From Cohnella lupini (GTDB lineage Bacteria; Bacillota; Bacilli; Paenibacillales; Paenibacillaceae), in assembly GCF_003386205.1 (NCBI RefSeq), contig NZ_QRDY01000004.1:310001-374000 (forward strand): a DNA stretch of 64,000 nt. The letters run 5' to 3'. Made by a program: the position numbers and the translations under genes. This document shows, piece by piece, positions 1-9,331 of the stretch (the stretch's first letter is position 1; the number at the start of each line of letters is the position of its first letter). The notes below the pieces were generated by a model. It had not been told where the DNA came from and did no database searches. It saw only the letters and a list, made by a program, of their open reading frames with translations.

Positions 1-1
1 C

Positions 2-121
2 TTCCAACCCACCTTCGACTACGTGCCGCATAAATGGGCTTCGGACGATTTCGTCTCCTGGGACGAGCTTCGCGTCGAGATCCCCGTTCGCATGAGGGCC
101 GTCGTTGCCTCTTTGGCTTAA
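2..121 (+). CDS. 3' end of an unidentified CDS (partial)
   Basis: Frame 2 is open from the left edge and ends in TAA at 119-121, giving 39 residues that finish in RMRAVVASLA. Codon use fits the neighbourhood, and a strong terminator follows 30 bp later, so this looks like the end of a real gene. The fragment is rich in aromatic and acidic residues but holds no motif that identifies a family. No function is assigned. Confidence 0.6.
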   Translation, partial: FQPTFDYVPHKWASDDFVSWDELRVEIPVRMRAVVASLA

Positions 122-150
122 GCGTTCGGCGTGCGGTTCGGTACTTCAAA

Positions 151-192
151 AAGAAGACGGTTATTCCCCGAAATTGGAATAACCGTCTTCTT
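151..192 (+). terminator. Rho-independent terminator of the partial gene
   Basis: A perfect 17-bp inverted repeat (151-167 with 176-192) encloses an 8-nt loop, and its right arm ends in a T-rich stretch. It lies 30 bp after the stop of the plus-strand partial CDS. Because the left arm begins with A residues it could also work in the other direction. Confidence 0.85.
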
Positions 193-213
193 TGCTTGTA
201 AAATAGCCCGAGA

Positions 214-231
214 ATGATGATGATGATGATG
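214..231. repeat. (ATG)6 trinucleotide microsatellite
   Basis: Six uninterrupted ATG/GAT triplets in non-coding DNA just after the terminator. They may vary in length between strains. Confidence 0.7.
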
Positions 232-340
232 CGACTTCATACCCGGGTCTATTTGAGCTCCCGTTCTTCGCGTTGACCTAAGAACGGGAACGTTCAACCA
301 TGTTCAGCTTCCTCTGCCAAATCGTAGATTGCATTTGTAA

Positions 341-553
341 AGTAAGATGATAATCATCATTATTAAAGCCTATGAGCCATTTTGGAATCCAAGTAGGATG
401 AAGAACATCACTATTAATCGATTTTTTGAAAGGAATAGAACAAACTTAGAACAATAGCAATGAAAACCATCTTTATCCAGCCTAAACTTTGAACGTGCTT
501 CAAAATTACATTGAAAAACATCGCTATTGGATAAGAATGACTCTAACCCGAGG
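341..553 (+). repeat. Dispersed intergenic repeat, family R1, copy 1
   Basis: About 210 bp that align over their whole length with 16503-16715 (inverted) and 30407-30610 (same orientation). Shared blocks in order: TAATCATCATTATT, AGTAGGATGAAGAACATC, a GAATAGAACAAA block, a TTAGAACAATAGCAATGAAAA-type block, CTTTATCCAG, and a final CATCGCTATTGGATA with ACCCGAG. The short motif CATCRCTATT recurs three times inside the element and once inverted. No copy carries a conserved ORF, so this is a non-coding repeat, perhaps MITE-like or an RNA. Confidence 0.75.
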
Positions 554-570
554 ATACTTCCTCTTTCCCG

Positions 571-978
571 CCGCCAACGCACCCACTCCCGAGCTGTAGC
601 CATACTTTTTATGCTTAGAGCTCCGCCAACGCACCCACTCCAAGCTGTAGCCATATTTTTTATGCTTAGAGCTCCGAAAACTAACCAATTCCGAGCTGTA
701 ACCATACTTTCTATGCTTAGAGCGCCGCCAACGAACCTACTCCGAGCTGTAGCCATACTTTTTATGGTTACAGCTCCGTAAACTAACCCACTCCGAGCTG
801 TTGCCATACTTTTTATGCTTAGAGCTCCGTAAACTAGCCCACTCCGAGCTGTAGCCATACTTTTTATGCTAGAGCGCCGCCAACGAACCCACTCCCGAGT
901 GTAAACATACTTTTTATGCTTAGAGCTCCACCCACGCACCCACTCCGAGCTGTAGCCATACTTTCTATGCTTACACGG
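571..978. repeat. Array of eight 51-bp tandem repeats
   Basis: Eight copies begin near 571, 623, 674, 725, 776, 827, 877 and 928; one has an extra base and one lacks a base. The core of each unit reads GAGCTGTAGCCATACTTTTT followed by ATGCTTAGAGCT and can fold into a hairpin: GAGCT pairs with AGCTC, and CATA with TATG. Each unit also has a variable ccgccaacgcaccca-type spacer. Two more diverged copies seem to continue to about 1075. Because 51 is divisible by three, open frames run through the array on both strands and encode 17-residue repeats, but they have no convincing ribosome binding site. Confidence 0.85.
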
Positions 979-1109
979 TGGGTTGGAAATTGGTTAGTTT
1001 GCCGAAGCCATTCTTTTTATGCTTACTAGAGGGTTTTGTGGTTGGTTCGTTTGGCGGTTGTTAGTTTGCTGAAGCTCAGCCAAGAACGCTTATTTCGACC
1101 GTATGTGAC

Positions 1110-1147
1110 AAAGTACAGCCACCCCCAAATGGAGAGGCTGTACCTTT
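1110..1147 (-). terminator. Stem-loop after the binding-protein gene
   Basis: AAAGTACAGCC (1110-1120) pairs with GGCTGTACCTTT (1136-1147) with one bulge. It lies 59 bp beyond the stop of the minus-strand lipoprotein gene. The U-tract in that direction is short, so it is a probable but imperfect terminator. Confidence 0.5.
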
Positions 1148-1205
1148 CATGTACGTGCATATTTTCAGTGGTCTCCCATTTCGCGCGGAGCATTTCTTTT
1201 TTCGT

Positions 1206-2873
1206 TTATTTGCCTTGCTTCGTCATTTCCGCGTTCACTTCTGTAATCGCTTCTTGCAAGCCTTTGCTGTCGTAGCCTTTAACGATATCTTTCCATTGCT
1301 TGACCGGATCTTCTTTGCCCAAGATCAAGCGGGTGAAATCGTCGTCGAAATCGATCGATTGGATCTTATCGTTGCCCGGAGTGGACATCGTGTAGATTCC
1401 GAATTCGGTCGGAATCGGTTTGGCGTTATCCATTTGCCATTTCAATTCGTCTTGAATGAACTGTACGACGTCGTCTCCAAGAGCCGCTCTGTTCGATTCG
1501 CTGTCTTCGATCGAGCTCGCGTTTCTCCATTGCGCCAGCTGCGAGATGACGTCCATCGACGGATATTTTTTCTTCAGGTCGACAAAGTTGCCGTTCTCGT
1601 CCTTCTCGCGAGTAACCGTAATTTTATCGCCGTCTTTCGTATAATCCTTGCCTTCGATTCCATAATCGAACATTTCCTTGCCGGCCGGCGAAAGCAGCCA
1701 ATCGTACACCCGTAAAATCCGATCCAGCTTCTTGTCGTCTACTTCCGCGTTGATCATCGTTTCGGACCACCAGGAAATCGTTGTATGGCGATACACTGTA
1801 CCGTCCGCGGCCGGCCATAGATGCAACAGCTTCACGTGGTCGAAGAAGTTTTCGCCCGGATTGTTTTTCTCCCATTCCGCCTTGACTCCGGTAGCTCCGC
1901 CGACCGAACTCGCGGCAATGGCGAACGCGCCTGCTTTGTTCTGATAGAACTTCTGATTGCCTTCTCCGGCTTTCTGAACGGCGAAATCCTGGTCAAGCAA
2001 GCCTTCCGCATACAATTGACGAGCCTGAGTTACGACGCCGTCCATTTGCTTGGAAGAGAAGTACGGAATCCATTTCCCGTCTTCCTTGACCCAACCGCCG
2101 TTCTCGAACTGCGGGAACGCGGGTATAAAGAGGTTTTTCAAGTAACCCATCGTGTTCATCGTAATTCCCGTCGTGTCCTTCTTGTTGTTGCCGTCCGGGT
2201 CCTGCTCCGTGAACGCTTTCAGCATAGCTTTGAATTCGTCGAAGCTCGTCGGATCTTTAATGCCCAGCTTCTCCATCCAGTCTTTGCGCACGTAGATCGC
2301 GCGGTCGATCGCCCAAAGATCGGTGTTCGGGTAAGTCATCCGCGGAATCGCGAAAAGCTTGCCGTCGCGGTATAGCCCTTGAACGTCTTCGGCTTTGGCC
2401 ACGTTCTGAACGTTCGGATAAGCGCTCAAATCGTCGGGAAGAGGTTTAATGAGTTCTTGGCTGATCCATTCGTTATAAGTGGCCGGTTGATCGTTCGTGA
2501 TGCTGTGGGTGATAATATCGGGAAGCTGACCCGCAACCGCCCATACTTGGGATTTCTCTTTATAGTTGTCCCATCCGATATCCATGGCCTTAAAGGTGAT
2601 GTTGAAGTCCTTCTCCAGCTTCTGGATGATTTCGTCCTGTCCTTCGAAAGCCGCGCCGATTCCCCACCAGGAGACGGATATGTCCATGTGCTCTTCGAAC
2701 GGATTGGCCGAAGCCGAAGCCGCGTCCGAAGAAGTCGCGGACGCCGCCGGCTCCGAAGAGCCTCCGGACGACGATGGTTCGCTTTCCGATCCTTTGCCGC
2801 TGCAGCCTGCAATGATCGAGACGAACAGTGCGGTAACCAAGCAAAGTAGGGCAAACCGTTTTGTTTTATTCAT
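1206..2873 (-). CDS. Extracellular solute-binding lipoprotein of a sugar ABC importer (YtcQ/LplA type)
   Basis: 555 residues. A lipoprotein signal peptide ends at Cys24 (SIIAGC), followed by a low-complexity Ser/Glu/Ala linker to about residue 60 and a family 1 solute-binding fold. The ATG at 2873 is preceded by a GGGGA-type ribosome site. The protein should be anchored outside the membrane and hand a saccharide to the two permeases encoded just upstream, whose last stop lies 52 bp away. No ATPase gene is present; importers of this type usually share an MsmK/MsmX ATPase encoded elsewhere. The substrate cannot be read from the sequence. With the YesM/YesN pair it forms a typical Paenibacillus sugar-uptake module. 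Confidence 0.9.
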   Translation of the reverse strand: MNKTKRFALLCLVTALFVSIIAGCSGKGSESEPSSSGGSSEPAASATSSDAASASANPFEEHMDISVSWWGIGAAFEGQDEIIQKLEKDFNITFKAMDIGWDNYKEKSQVWAVAGQLPDIITHSITNDQPATYNEWISQELIKPLPDDLSAYPNVQNVAKAEDVQGLYRDGKLFAIPRMTYPNTDLWAIDRAIYVRKDWMEKLGIKDPTSFDEFKAMLKAFTEQDPDGNNKKDTTGITMNTMGYLKNLFIPAFPQFENGGWVKEDGKWIPYFSSKQMDGVVTQARQLYAEGLLDQDFAVQKAGEGNQKFYQNKAGAFAIAASSVGGATGVKAEWEKNNPGENFFDHVKLLHLWPAADGTVYRHTTISWWSETMINAEVDDKKLDRILRVYDWLLSPAGKEMFDYGIEGKDYTKDGDKITVTREKDENGNFVDLKKKYPSMDVISQLAQWRNASSIEDSESNRAALGDDVVQFIQDELKWQMDNAKPIPTEFGIYTMSTPGNDKIQSIDFDDDFTRLILGKEDPVKQWKDIVKGYDSKGLQEAITEVNAEMTKQGK

Positions 2874-2925
2874 TCTGTTTTATCCCCTTACCCTGTATTT
2901 TTATAATAAAAGCATAACGCTTCTA

Positions 2926-3855
2926 CTACCCTTTAATCGAGCCGATCATGACGCCCTTCGTGAAATACTTCTGCAGGAAGGGGTACAAGCAGGCGATCGG
3001 CAACGTGCTGACGACGAGTATCGCCATCTTCAGCATCTCCGGATGCATTCCTTTGGTCAGCACCGCGCTGGCGTTGATGTTGGTTTGGAGCATGGAGAAG
3101 TTCGTCAAGATTTCGCGCAACAACGCCTGCAACGGAAGGAATTTGGTATCCGTCATGAACAGCACGCCGTACCACCATTCGTTCCAGCGGTCCACCGCAT
3201 AGAAAAGGGCTATGGTGGCGACCATCGGCTTGGCGATCGGCAGGATAACCTTATACAAAATCTGAATATCGTTGGCGCCGTCGATCTTGGCCGATTCCTC
3301 CAGCGCCGCGGGCAACGTTCTGAAGAAGGCAATGCAAATGATCAAGTAGAAAGTGTTGATGGCAACCGGCAGAACCATGACCAGCAGCTTGTTGATCAGA
3401 TGGATATCCTTCATCGCGAGATAAAGAGGAATCAAACCTCCACTGAAGAAAATAGTGAACAAAATGCCCGACATGATGATGTTTCTACCCGGATACCCTT
3501 TCTTGGACAAGACGTAAGCACCCGTTACGGTTGCGAACATATTCACCAAGGTTCCGACCGATGTCACGAACAACGTGACGTAGAAGGCGTTCCAGAATCG
3601 GGAATCGTGAAAGATGTAATCGTATGCGCTTAAGTCCAGCACGGTGGGAATCAGGTAAACGGCTTGCTTCGAGATCGCCACCGTGTTGCTGAACGACATA
3701 AGAACGACGTTGTAAAAAGGGAAGATCATGAACAGGGTCATTAGCATCAGAATGGAATGGATGATAACATCCGCGATTCCTATTCGCTTGCCCCGCCGTT
3801 TGGCCATCGGTTCCGCGGACGAGTCCGCTCGGATTTGCGTTTCCGTGTTCTCCAT
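2926..3855 (-). CDS. Carbohydrate ABC permease, LplC/YtcP type
   Basis: 309 residues from the ATG at 3855. That start overlaps the previous gene's stop (TAATG), has a GGGGAGGG site before it, and is preferred over an upstream extension that would run into the other permease gene. About six membrane segments can be seen. An EAA loop, with a core reading EESAKIDGANDIQILYKVILP, lies near residue 190-210 and would contact the ATPase. The C-terminus YFTKGVMIGSIKG is typical of the family. It should pair with the preceding LplB-type permease; the coupling of the two genes supports equimolar synthesis. Confidence 0.9.
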   Translation of the reverse strand: MENTETQIRADSSAEPMAKRRGKRIGIADVIIHSILMLMTLFMIFPFYNVVLMSFSNTVAISKQAVYLIPTVLDLSAYDYIFHDSRFWNAFYVTLFVTSVGTLVNMFATVTGAYVLSKKGYPGRNIIMSGILFTIFFSGGLIPLYLAMKDIHLINKLLVMVLPVAINTFYLIICIAFFRTLPAALEESAKIDGANDIQILYKVILPIAKPMVATIALFYAVDRWNEWWYGVLFMTDTKFLPLQALLREILTNFSMLQTNINASAVLTKGMHPEMLKMAILVVSTLPIACLYPFLQKYFTKGVMIGSIKG

Positions 3856-4775
3856 TACACCAGTCCCTCCCCGCCTAATTTTTTGACGGTGTAGTTCGCG
3901 GTGAACAGCAACGTGCAATTTATGACCGCTTTAAACAATCCGACGGCCGTCGTAACCCCGAAGCTTGCTCCGTCCGTAAATCCGGTTCGATAAATATAAG
4001 TATCCAGAATATCCCCGGTTTCATATACGCCCGCATTGTAAAGATTGTAAATTTGCTCGAAGCCGACGCTCATCGTGTTTCCTACCGCAAGGATGAGCAG
4101 AATCGCCGCCGTACCGCGGATGGACGGCCATGTAATTGCCCTCATCTGCTGGTACCGGTTTGCTCCGTCCACATAAGCGGCCTCATACAATTCCGGGTTG
4201 ATCGAAGCGATCGCGGCCAGGTAGATGATGGCGCTCCAGCCGACTTCCTTCCACATGTTGGACAAGAACACGATCGGCCGGAACAGGCTCGGATCGGTTA
4301 AGAACGTAACCTTATCGAAGCCCATCGCCGCAATGATCTGGTTCAACACGCCCGACTCTCCCAAGAAGTTAAGCATGATGCCGCTGATGATGACCCACGA
4401 GATAAAATGCGGGAACGTATACACGGTTTGGTAGAACCGCTTCAGCTTCGCCTTGGCGACTTCGTTGATCAGAAGCGCGACGATGATCGCCGCGGGAAAT
4501 TCGAACACGATTCTCCCGACGCTGATGATCAGGGTATTATAGAACGCGCGCCAGAAATCGGGTTGGTGGACGACCTGCTCGAAGTTGGACAATCCCGTCC
4601 AAGGGCTGCCAAGAATTCCGTCCCTGATGTGGTATTCCTTGAAGGCAAGGAGCACTCCGTACATCGGATAATAATGAAACATGACGTAATAGAGCACGGT
4701 CGGAAGGAGCAAGATATACAAATATCTATTTTTTAGGATTTCCTTCGCTAGTTGTCTGTTTGCGATTTTGTTCAT
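3855..4775 (-). CDS. Carbohydrate ABC permease, LplB/YteP type
   Basis: 306 residues. The start at 4775 is chosen because AAGGAGG lies 8 bp before it; the longer open frame to 4862 has no such site and an atypical N-terminus. Six membrane segments begin with YLYILLLPTVLYYVMFHYYP. The EAA motif (ELYEAAYVDGANRYQQMRAITWP) sits near residue 200. It is the first of three transporter genes (permease, permease, binding protein) and is separated from the upstream response-regulator gene by a strong terminator, so the transporter probably has its own promoter in 4776-4890. Confidence 0.9.
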   Translation of the reverse strand: MNKIANRQLAKEILKNRYLYILLLPTVLYYVMFHYYPMYGVLLAFKEYHIRDGILGSPWTGLSNFEQVVHQPDFWRAFYNTLIISVGRIVFEFPAAIIVALLINEVAKAKLKRFYQTVYTFPHFISWVIISGIMLNFLGESGVLNQIIAAMGFDKVTFLTDPSLFRPIVFLSNMWKEVGWSAIIYLAAIASINPELYEAAYVDGANRYQQMRAITWPSIRGTAAILLILAVGNTMSVGFEQIYNLYNAGVYETGDILDTYIYRTGFTDGASFGVTTAVGLFKAVINCTLLFTANYTVKKLGGEGLV

Positions 4776-4883
4776 CTCGCGCCTCCTTGTAAACGTTGCC
4801 ATTCTGCGTGTTCTTATTATCCCTGCAAGCGTTTCCAGCGTACATGCACGCATTTTATACAAATCGGTCGAAATCCTCCGAAC

Positions 4884-4919
4884 GCAAAAAAATAGAAAAC
4901 CTCCGGTAAAGGTTTTCTA
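4884..4919 (-). terminator. Terminator between the response regulator and transporter genes
   Basis: A 10-bp perfect stem (4893-4902 with 4910-4919) is followed on the minus strand by a run of seven T. It lies 45 bp after the stop of the response-regulator gene and separates the sensor genes from the transporter genes they probably control. Confidence 0.85.
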
Positions 4920-4964
4920 AAAATAGTCCATATGACTTCTAAAAATAATGCATATGAAAGCGGT

Positions 4965-6380
4965 TTATCTATGCTCTTCGCGATATTGCGTCGGCGTTTT
5001 CCCGGTTATTTTCTTGAATATCCTAGTAAAGTAAAAATAATCGTGATACCCCATTCTTTCCGCGATCTCATGGACGGAGAGGTTGTCCGCGTTCAACAAT
5101 TCGCAAGCGTTGGCAATGCGGATCCGCGCGATATACGCCGTGAACGTCTCGCCCACTTCCTTCTTGAACAACTGGCTAATATAGCTTGGATTCATGAAAA
5201 ATTGGTCCGATAAATCCTGCAGCGAGATATCCTCGTTGAAGTGGCTCGTCACGAATTGGAGGATGGCGTTGAAGGTTTGGTTTTTCGTTTCGACGGAAGG
5301 CGAATCGGAGCTTCTCATATATCTCGCCGTAAGCTTTCTAAGCTCATCCAGCATAGCGGAGACATCCGGATACGATTGAATCAATTGCTCGTAGCTGTAT
5401 AAAATGTTCTCCGATTGCCCGAGTCCGAACAGAAACGACACCGTCATGTTGTACACCTGAAAGGCGTGTCGAACCGATAATTCATGCGTTAAGAATAAGC
5501 TCTCGAGCTCATCGAATACTACCTGCGCCTTCTTCAGATCCTTGTCGCGAATCGCTTCCTTCATATCCAGCATCCGTTTATTCAGCTCGTCTTGCCTATA
5601 AGACCGAGCGTCGAATACTCCGGCTCGGGCATTCACGAAAAACTGGTGCGCGAGTACGTCCGCTATGGCGATCGCATCCTTGATGGCGCTTAGATCGGTC
5701 GTTATCGCGCCGATCCCGATGCCCTTGGTTCCGGGAGGAAAATGATCGATCCATTTCCTTCTCCTCGATTCGACCTCGCCCGCCCCGAATAAATAAGCCG
5801 TTTTGGAGGTTCCGATCTTCAGCTTGAGCACGGGCTCGTAGAAATCCGGCAGTTCCCTCGGACCCACGGATACGACCGCCACGAATCCCGTCGTGCTCCA
5901 ATCCGATAGATGGAACTTCCTGAATTCCTCCCGCAGCTTAGACTGGTTCTCCGCGCTGAGTTCGTCCAAGAGATGCATAAGGGAAAAGTCCTGGACCGGC
6001 TGGGCTCCGTCCAACGTTTTTTTGATTTTCATGAGCACGCCGGAAATCTCGATTTCGTCGAAAGGCTTTAAACAATAAGCCACGGCTCCGAAAGTCAACG
6101 CTTTCTGAGCATAAGCGAACTCGGCATAACCGCTAACGACGACGAATTGGATGCGAGAAGATACGCTCCTGCCCCGTTGAATCAGTTCCAATCCGTTCAT
6201 CTCGGGCATGCGGATATCCGTAAAGACGACATCCGGATCAAGCTCCTTGATGACCTCCAGCGCTTCGGCTCCGTTATGGGCTTGCGCGACGACCTCGAAG
6301 CCGTACTGGTTCCAATCTACAAGATCCTTCAAGCTTTCCACGACCCAGCTTTCGTCGTCCACGATCAGTACTTTACGCAT
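4965..6380 (-). CDS. YesN-type response regulator with AraC DNA-binding domain
   Basis: 471 residues. The N-terminal receiver domain has acidic residues D8/D9, phospho-acceptor D55 (VVFTDIRMPE) and K105 (CLKPF). A middle region without clear motifs links to two AraC-type helix-turn-helix units at about 365-468, ending RIFKKITGKTPTQYREEHR. Its start overlaps the end of the histidine-kinase gene by 8 bp, so the two are co-translated. It should be phosphorylated by that kinase and activate the adjacent sugar transporter genes. Confidence 0.93.
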   Translation of the reverse strand: MRKVLIVDDESWVVESLKDLVDWNQYGFEVVAQAHNGAEALEVIKELDPDVVFTDIRMPEMNGLELIQRGRSVSSRIQFVVVSGYAEFAYAQKALTFGAVAYCLKPFDEIEISGVLMKIKKTLDGAQPVQDFSLMHLLDELSAENQSKLREEFRKFHLSDWSTTGFVAVVSVGPRELPDFYEPVLKLKIGTSKTAYLFGAGEVESRRRKWIDHFPPGTKGIGIGAITTDLSAIKDAIAIADVLAHQFFVNARAGVFDARSYRQDELNKRMLDMKEAIRDKDLKKAQVVFDELESLFLTHELSVRHAFQVYNMTVSFLFGLGQSENILYSYEQLIQSYPDVSAMLDELRKLTARYMRSSDSPSVETKNQTFNAILQFVTSHFNEDISLQDLSDQFFMNPSYISQLFKKEVGETFTAYIARIRIANACELLNADNLSVHEIAERMGYHDYFYFTRIFKKITGKTPTQYREEHR

Positions 6381-8160
6381 CCGATTCCCTTCTTTCCGCG
6401 ATCGTTAGCCGGATTTGGGTTCCGCCGCCAAGAACGCTATCCATGCTTACTCCGTATTCCGGGCCGAACATCAGCTTGATCCGGTTATTCACGTTGACTA
6501 GGCCGATGCTACCCCCGTCCTCCGCTTCCGGCATAGCCGAGGAGGAAGCCGACATTCTGTTCCGAAGCTCCTCTAGCCGGCTTAGCTCCATGCCCGTTCC
6601 GTTGTCCTCGACCGTTAAGAATAGCTTACCCTGCCCGTCGATGGAGCCTTTGATCCACAGCTCGCCTGCTTTTAAGGTAGGCTCGAAGCCATGATAGATC
6701 GCGTTCTCCACGAGCGGCTGCAAAATCATTTTCGGAATCGCGAAGGCAAGCGCCTCCTCCGAAATATCGTAATGAACGGAGAACCGGTCGGCGAAACGGA
6801 TTTGCTGGATTTGAACGTACGATTCGATCATTCTGACTTCCTCGCGAAGGGGGACAACGTCGCCCCCCTTAATGCTATAGCGGAATATGTTCGATAACGA
6901 TCTCGTCATCGTTTTGATCTTGCTTTGACCTTCCACGACGGCGATCCCCGTGATCGCTTCCAGCGTATTGTATAAAAAATGCGGATTAATCTGGCTGCGC
7001 AGAAAAGCCAGCTCCGATTTCTTTTTTTCCAGCTCTATGCCGTACAGCTCGGCGTTCGTCTCCAGCAATCGCTGCGTAAGGTGGTCGATTTCGTCCAGCA
7101 TGCTGTTTAACTCGGTAGCCATAATGCTGATCTCCATATAGCCCTGCAAGGAGATTCTTTTCTTGAATTTAAGCAGATCTCCTCTTTTCACGGTGGTCAT
7201 GAAGAAGATGAGTCTCTTGAGCGGACGCAAAATATTATTGACGATAAACGTGAACGGAATCACCAATACCAATAGGCAAATACCTAAAATCGTTAATTCC
7301 AGCTTGCGGATATCGAGCAGGTCGGCCAGAAGTTCATCCTTGGGAGCCATGCTCAGTATGCTTCCATCGATGTCCGGTACACTCACCGTCTGCATCACGT
7401 ATTTTTTATTATTCCATTCGATCATCGCGTTCGGGTCGCTCTGTTCCCCTTCGGGAATATCCTGCAAGAGACTTCCCACCGGTTCTTCCGAATTGCTCGT
7501 AATCACCTTTTGATCCTTGTCCAGCAAGTAAATATGCGAGCTGTATTGCTTCGAGGCATACTCCTGTTCTCCCGCAAGCGCTTTCGGATTCATGATGAAG
7601 AACAGAGTGCCGACAAGACGATTGAACATATCGCCCTGCTCCTTGTAATAGATCGGGGTCGCGAAGATCAAGCCTTCGCCGGAGCCGTAGAGGCTTCCGA
7701 ACTTCTGCATCCCGACGTAATAAGCATTTACTTTCGGAGGAACTTCTTGCTGTAAGGAAGCTACATATTGGTTGCCGCCGTTAAGATCGATCCATGCCCC
7801 GTTCGCCCCGGAAATGACGATATCCAGAATGCCTTCCTTCAGCTCCTTCTGATTCGTCAACAGCTCGCTCAAATCTTTGAACTGCTCGTATTTGAGCAAA
7901 TCGTTGCCCTCTACAAGGAATCGCTGCACTTCCCCGTTGTAGGATATATTTTGCATGAGTCTATTGATGACGTCCTTGTTGGAGGTCACGTTCTTCCGGA
8001 TTTCGGAGACGGTTTGCTCGACGTATGCCTCGTGGTTCCGCGTCACCATGCCGGACATCATAGAGTAGCTATGGAAAATAACGATCAAGATGACGATAAT
8101 CGTACACGCCGCAAGAATGATCAGCTGCGATCGAATGGATAGCTTTCTTAGGAAGGCCAC
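6373..8160 (-). CDS. YesM-type membrane sensor histidine kinase
   Basis: 595 residues from a GTG start at 8160 with a GGGG ribosome site. A first membrane helix (about 10-33), an extracellular sensor region (35-285), a second helix (288-310) and a HAMP linker lead to a His_kinase domain whose acceptor is about H393 in QINPHFLYNTLE. The ATPase domain has an N-box (PLVENAIYHGF) and a glycine-rich loop (GTGMEL). It should sense an extracellular sugar or the loaded binding protein and phosphorylate the regulator encoded next to it. No other ATG fits the N-terminus better. Confidence 0.93.
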   Translation of the reverse strand: MAFLRKLSIRSQLIILAACTIIVILIVIFHSYSMMSGMVTRNHEAYVEQTVSEIRKNVTSNKDVINRLMQNISYNGEVQRFLVEGNDLLKYEQFKDLSELLTNQKELKEGILDIVISGANGAWIDLNGGNQYVASLQQEVPPKVNAYYVGMQKFGSLYGSGEGLIFATPIYYKEQGDMFNRLVGTLFFIMNPKALAGEQEYASKQYSSHIYLLDKDQKVITSNSEEPVGSLLQDIPEGEQSDPNAMIEWNNKKYVMQTVSVPDIDGSILSMAPKDELLADLLDIRKLELTILGICLLVLVIPFTFIVNNILRPLKRLIFFMTTVKRGDLLKFKKRISLQGYMEISIMATELNSMLDEIDHLTQRLLETNAELYGIELEKKKSELAFLRSQINPHFLYNTLEAITGIAVVEGQSKIKTMTRSLSNIFRYSIKGGDVVPLREEVRMIESYVQIQQIRFADRFSVHYDISEEALAFAIPKMILQPLVENAIYHGFEPTLKAGELWIKGSIDGQGKLFLTVEDNGTGMELSRLEELRNRMSASSSAMPEAEDGGSIGLVNVNNRIKLMFGPEYGVSMDSVLGGGTQIRLTIAERRESDA

Positions 8161-8249
8161 GCGCTTATCCCCACTTTCTAGGGTGACTGCTATGGCTTAT
8201 ATTATTGCTTCCGCCGATTGCCGGCGTCAATGTTTCGATTCGAAACGAA

Positions 8250-8278
8250 CAGGACCTTCCGCGAATCGGAAGGTCCTG
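8250..8278 (-). terminator. Terminator at the end of the opp-type operon
   Basis: CAGGACCTTCC (8250-8260) pairs perfectly with 8268-8278 around a 7-nt loop, 25 bp beyond the OppF-like stop. On the minus strand the following bases are only moderately T-rich, so it may also act as a 3' stabilising hairpin. The rest of 8161-8302 holds the upstream region of the histidine-kinase gene. Confidence 0.65.
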
Positions 8279-8302
8279 CTCGTACTTTGATCCTGCTCTC
8301 TT

Positions 8303-9331
8303 TTAGACCGGAATAGCCTCCGTGATCCCCTTGAGCTTCAATTGATCGGCATGGTGACAGGCAACCAAACGCCCCTCGCCCGCATCCCTCAATTCAGGAG
8401 CAGATGTCTCGCAAAGTGCTGTCTTGTAAGGGCATCTCGGGTGAAAATGACAGCCCTCAGGCGGGTTAGCCGGATTAGGCACCTCTCCCTGGAGAATTAC
8501 CCGCTCCCTTCGAACGGTAGGATCGGGATTAGGCACCGACAAGAGCAAAGCTTCCGAATAGGGATGTTTCGGTTGTCCGAATAGCTCCTCGGTTGGCGCC
8601 AGCTCGACGATTCTCCCCAAGTACATGACGGCAATCCGGTCCGAAATATGCTTTACGACGGATAAGTCATGCGAGATGAATACATAAGTCATTTGATATT
8701 GCTGCTGTAAATCTTTAAGCAGGTTAATGATTTGCGCCTGAATGGACACGTCGAGCGCGGATACCGCCTCGTCGCACACGATGACCTTCGGATTCGTGAT
8801 AAGAGCCCTCGCGATTCCGATCCGTTGCCGTTGTCCTCCGGAGAAGGCATGAGGATACCTTCGCAAATAACTGATATTCAAACCCGTTCTTCTTGCCATC
8901 TCGACGACCCGTTCGTCGATTTCCGATTTGGTCAACGTCGACAGCGCTCGCAAAGGCTCGCTGATAATGTCGTAGACGGTCATCCTCGGGTTCAAGGAAG
9001 AATACGGATCCTGGAAAATCATTTGGATATTTTGGCGTATGGCTTTGTATTCTTGCTTCTTCGCTTGCAGGAAGTCGACTTCGACGCCCTCGTCCGTATA
9101 ATAGAGAACCTGTCCCGAAGTCGCTTCGATTCCTCTGACCAAGCATCTGCCCAGCGTTGTTTTGCCGCAGCCCGATTCTCCGACCAGGCTAAAGGTTTCC
9201 CCCTTGCGAATCGTAAACGAAATATCCGAAACGGCTTTAACGGCGGCTCCTTGACGGTTTCTGCCGATGCCGCCATGGACCGGGTACTCCTTGACCAGGT
9301 TGCGCACTTGCATGATAGGCTGTTCCTTCAT
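8303..9331 (-). CDS. Oligopeptide-type ABC importer ATPase, OppF/DppF family
   Basis: 342 residues. Walker A GESGCGKTT is at about 51-59, the Q-loop at IFQDPYSSLNP, the signature at SGGQRQRIGIARAL, Walker B and D-loop at VIVCDEAVSALD, and the switch His at FISHD. The C-terminal oligopeptide-transporter extension contains CHFHPRCPY and a later Cys, the residues that often bind an iron-sulfur cluster in this family. The start overlaps the previous gene's stop by 4 bp (ATGA). It works with the OppD-like ATPase encoded just upstream to power the importer. Confidence 0.92.
   Translation of the reverse strand: MKEQPIMQVRNLVKEYPVHGGIGRNRQGAAVKAVSDISFTIRKGETFSLVGESGCGKTTLGRCLVRGIEATSGQVLYYTDEGVEVDFLQAKKQEYKAIRQNIQMIFQDPYSSLNPRMTVYDIISEPLRALSTLTKSEIDERVVEMARRTGLNISYLRRYPHAFSGGQRQRIGIARALITNPKVIVCDEAVSALDVSIQAQIINLLKDLQQQYQMTYVFISHDLSVVKHISDRIAVMYLGRIVELAPTEELFGQPKHPYSEALLLSVPNPDPTVRRERVILQGEVPNPANPPEGCHFHPRCPYKTALCETSAPELRDAGEGRLVACHHADQLKLKGITEAIPV

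Noticed and set aside
370..939. 189-residue minus-strand open frame with 17-residue repeats
   Set aside because: It arises because the 51-bp tandem repeat is a multiple of three and it runs on into repeat R1. The opposite strand is also open, and no ribosome site or conserved product is seen.
571..978. CRISPR array
   Set aside because: The 51-bp units are contiguous and similar along their length, with no unique spacers and no cas genes.
2566..3633. 355-residue plus-strand open frame
   Set aside because: It is antisense to the binding-protein and permease genes, which have strong family matches, and its product has no recognisable domain.
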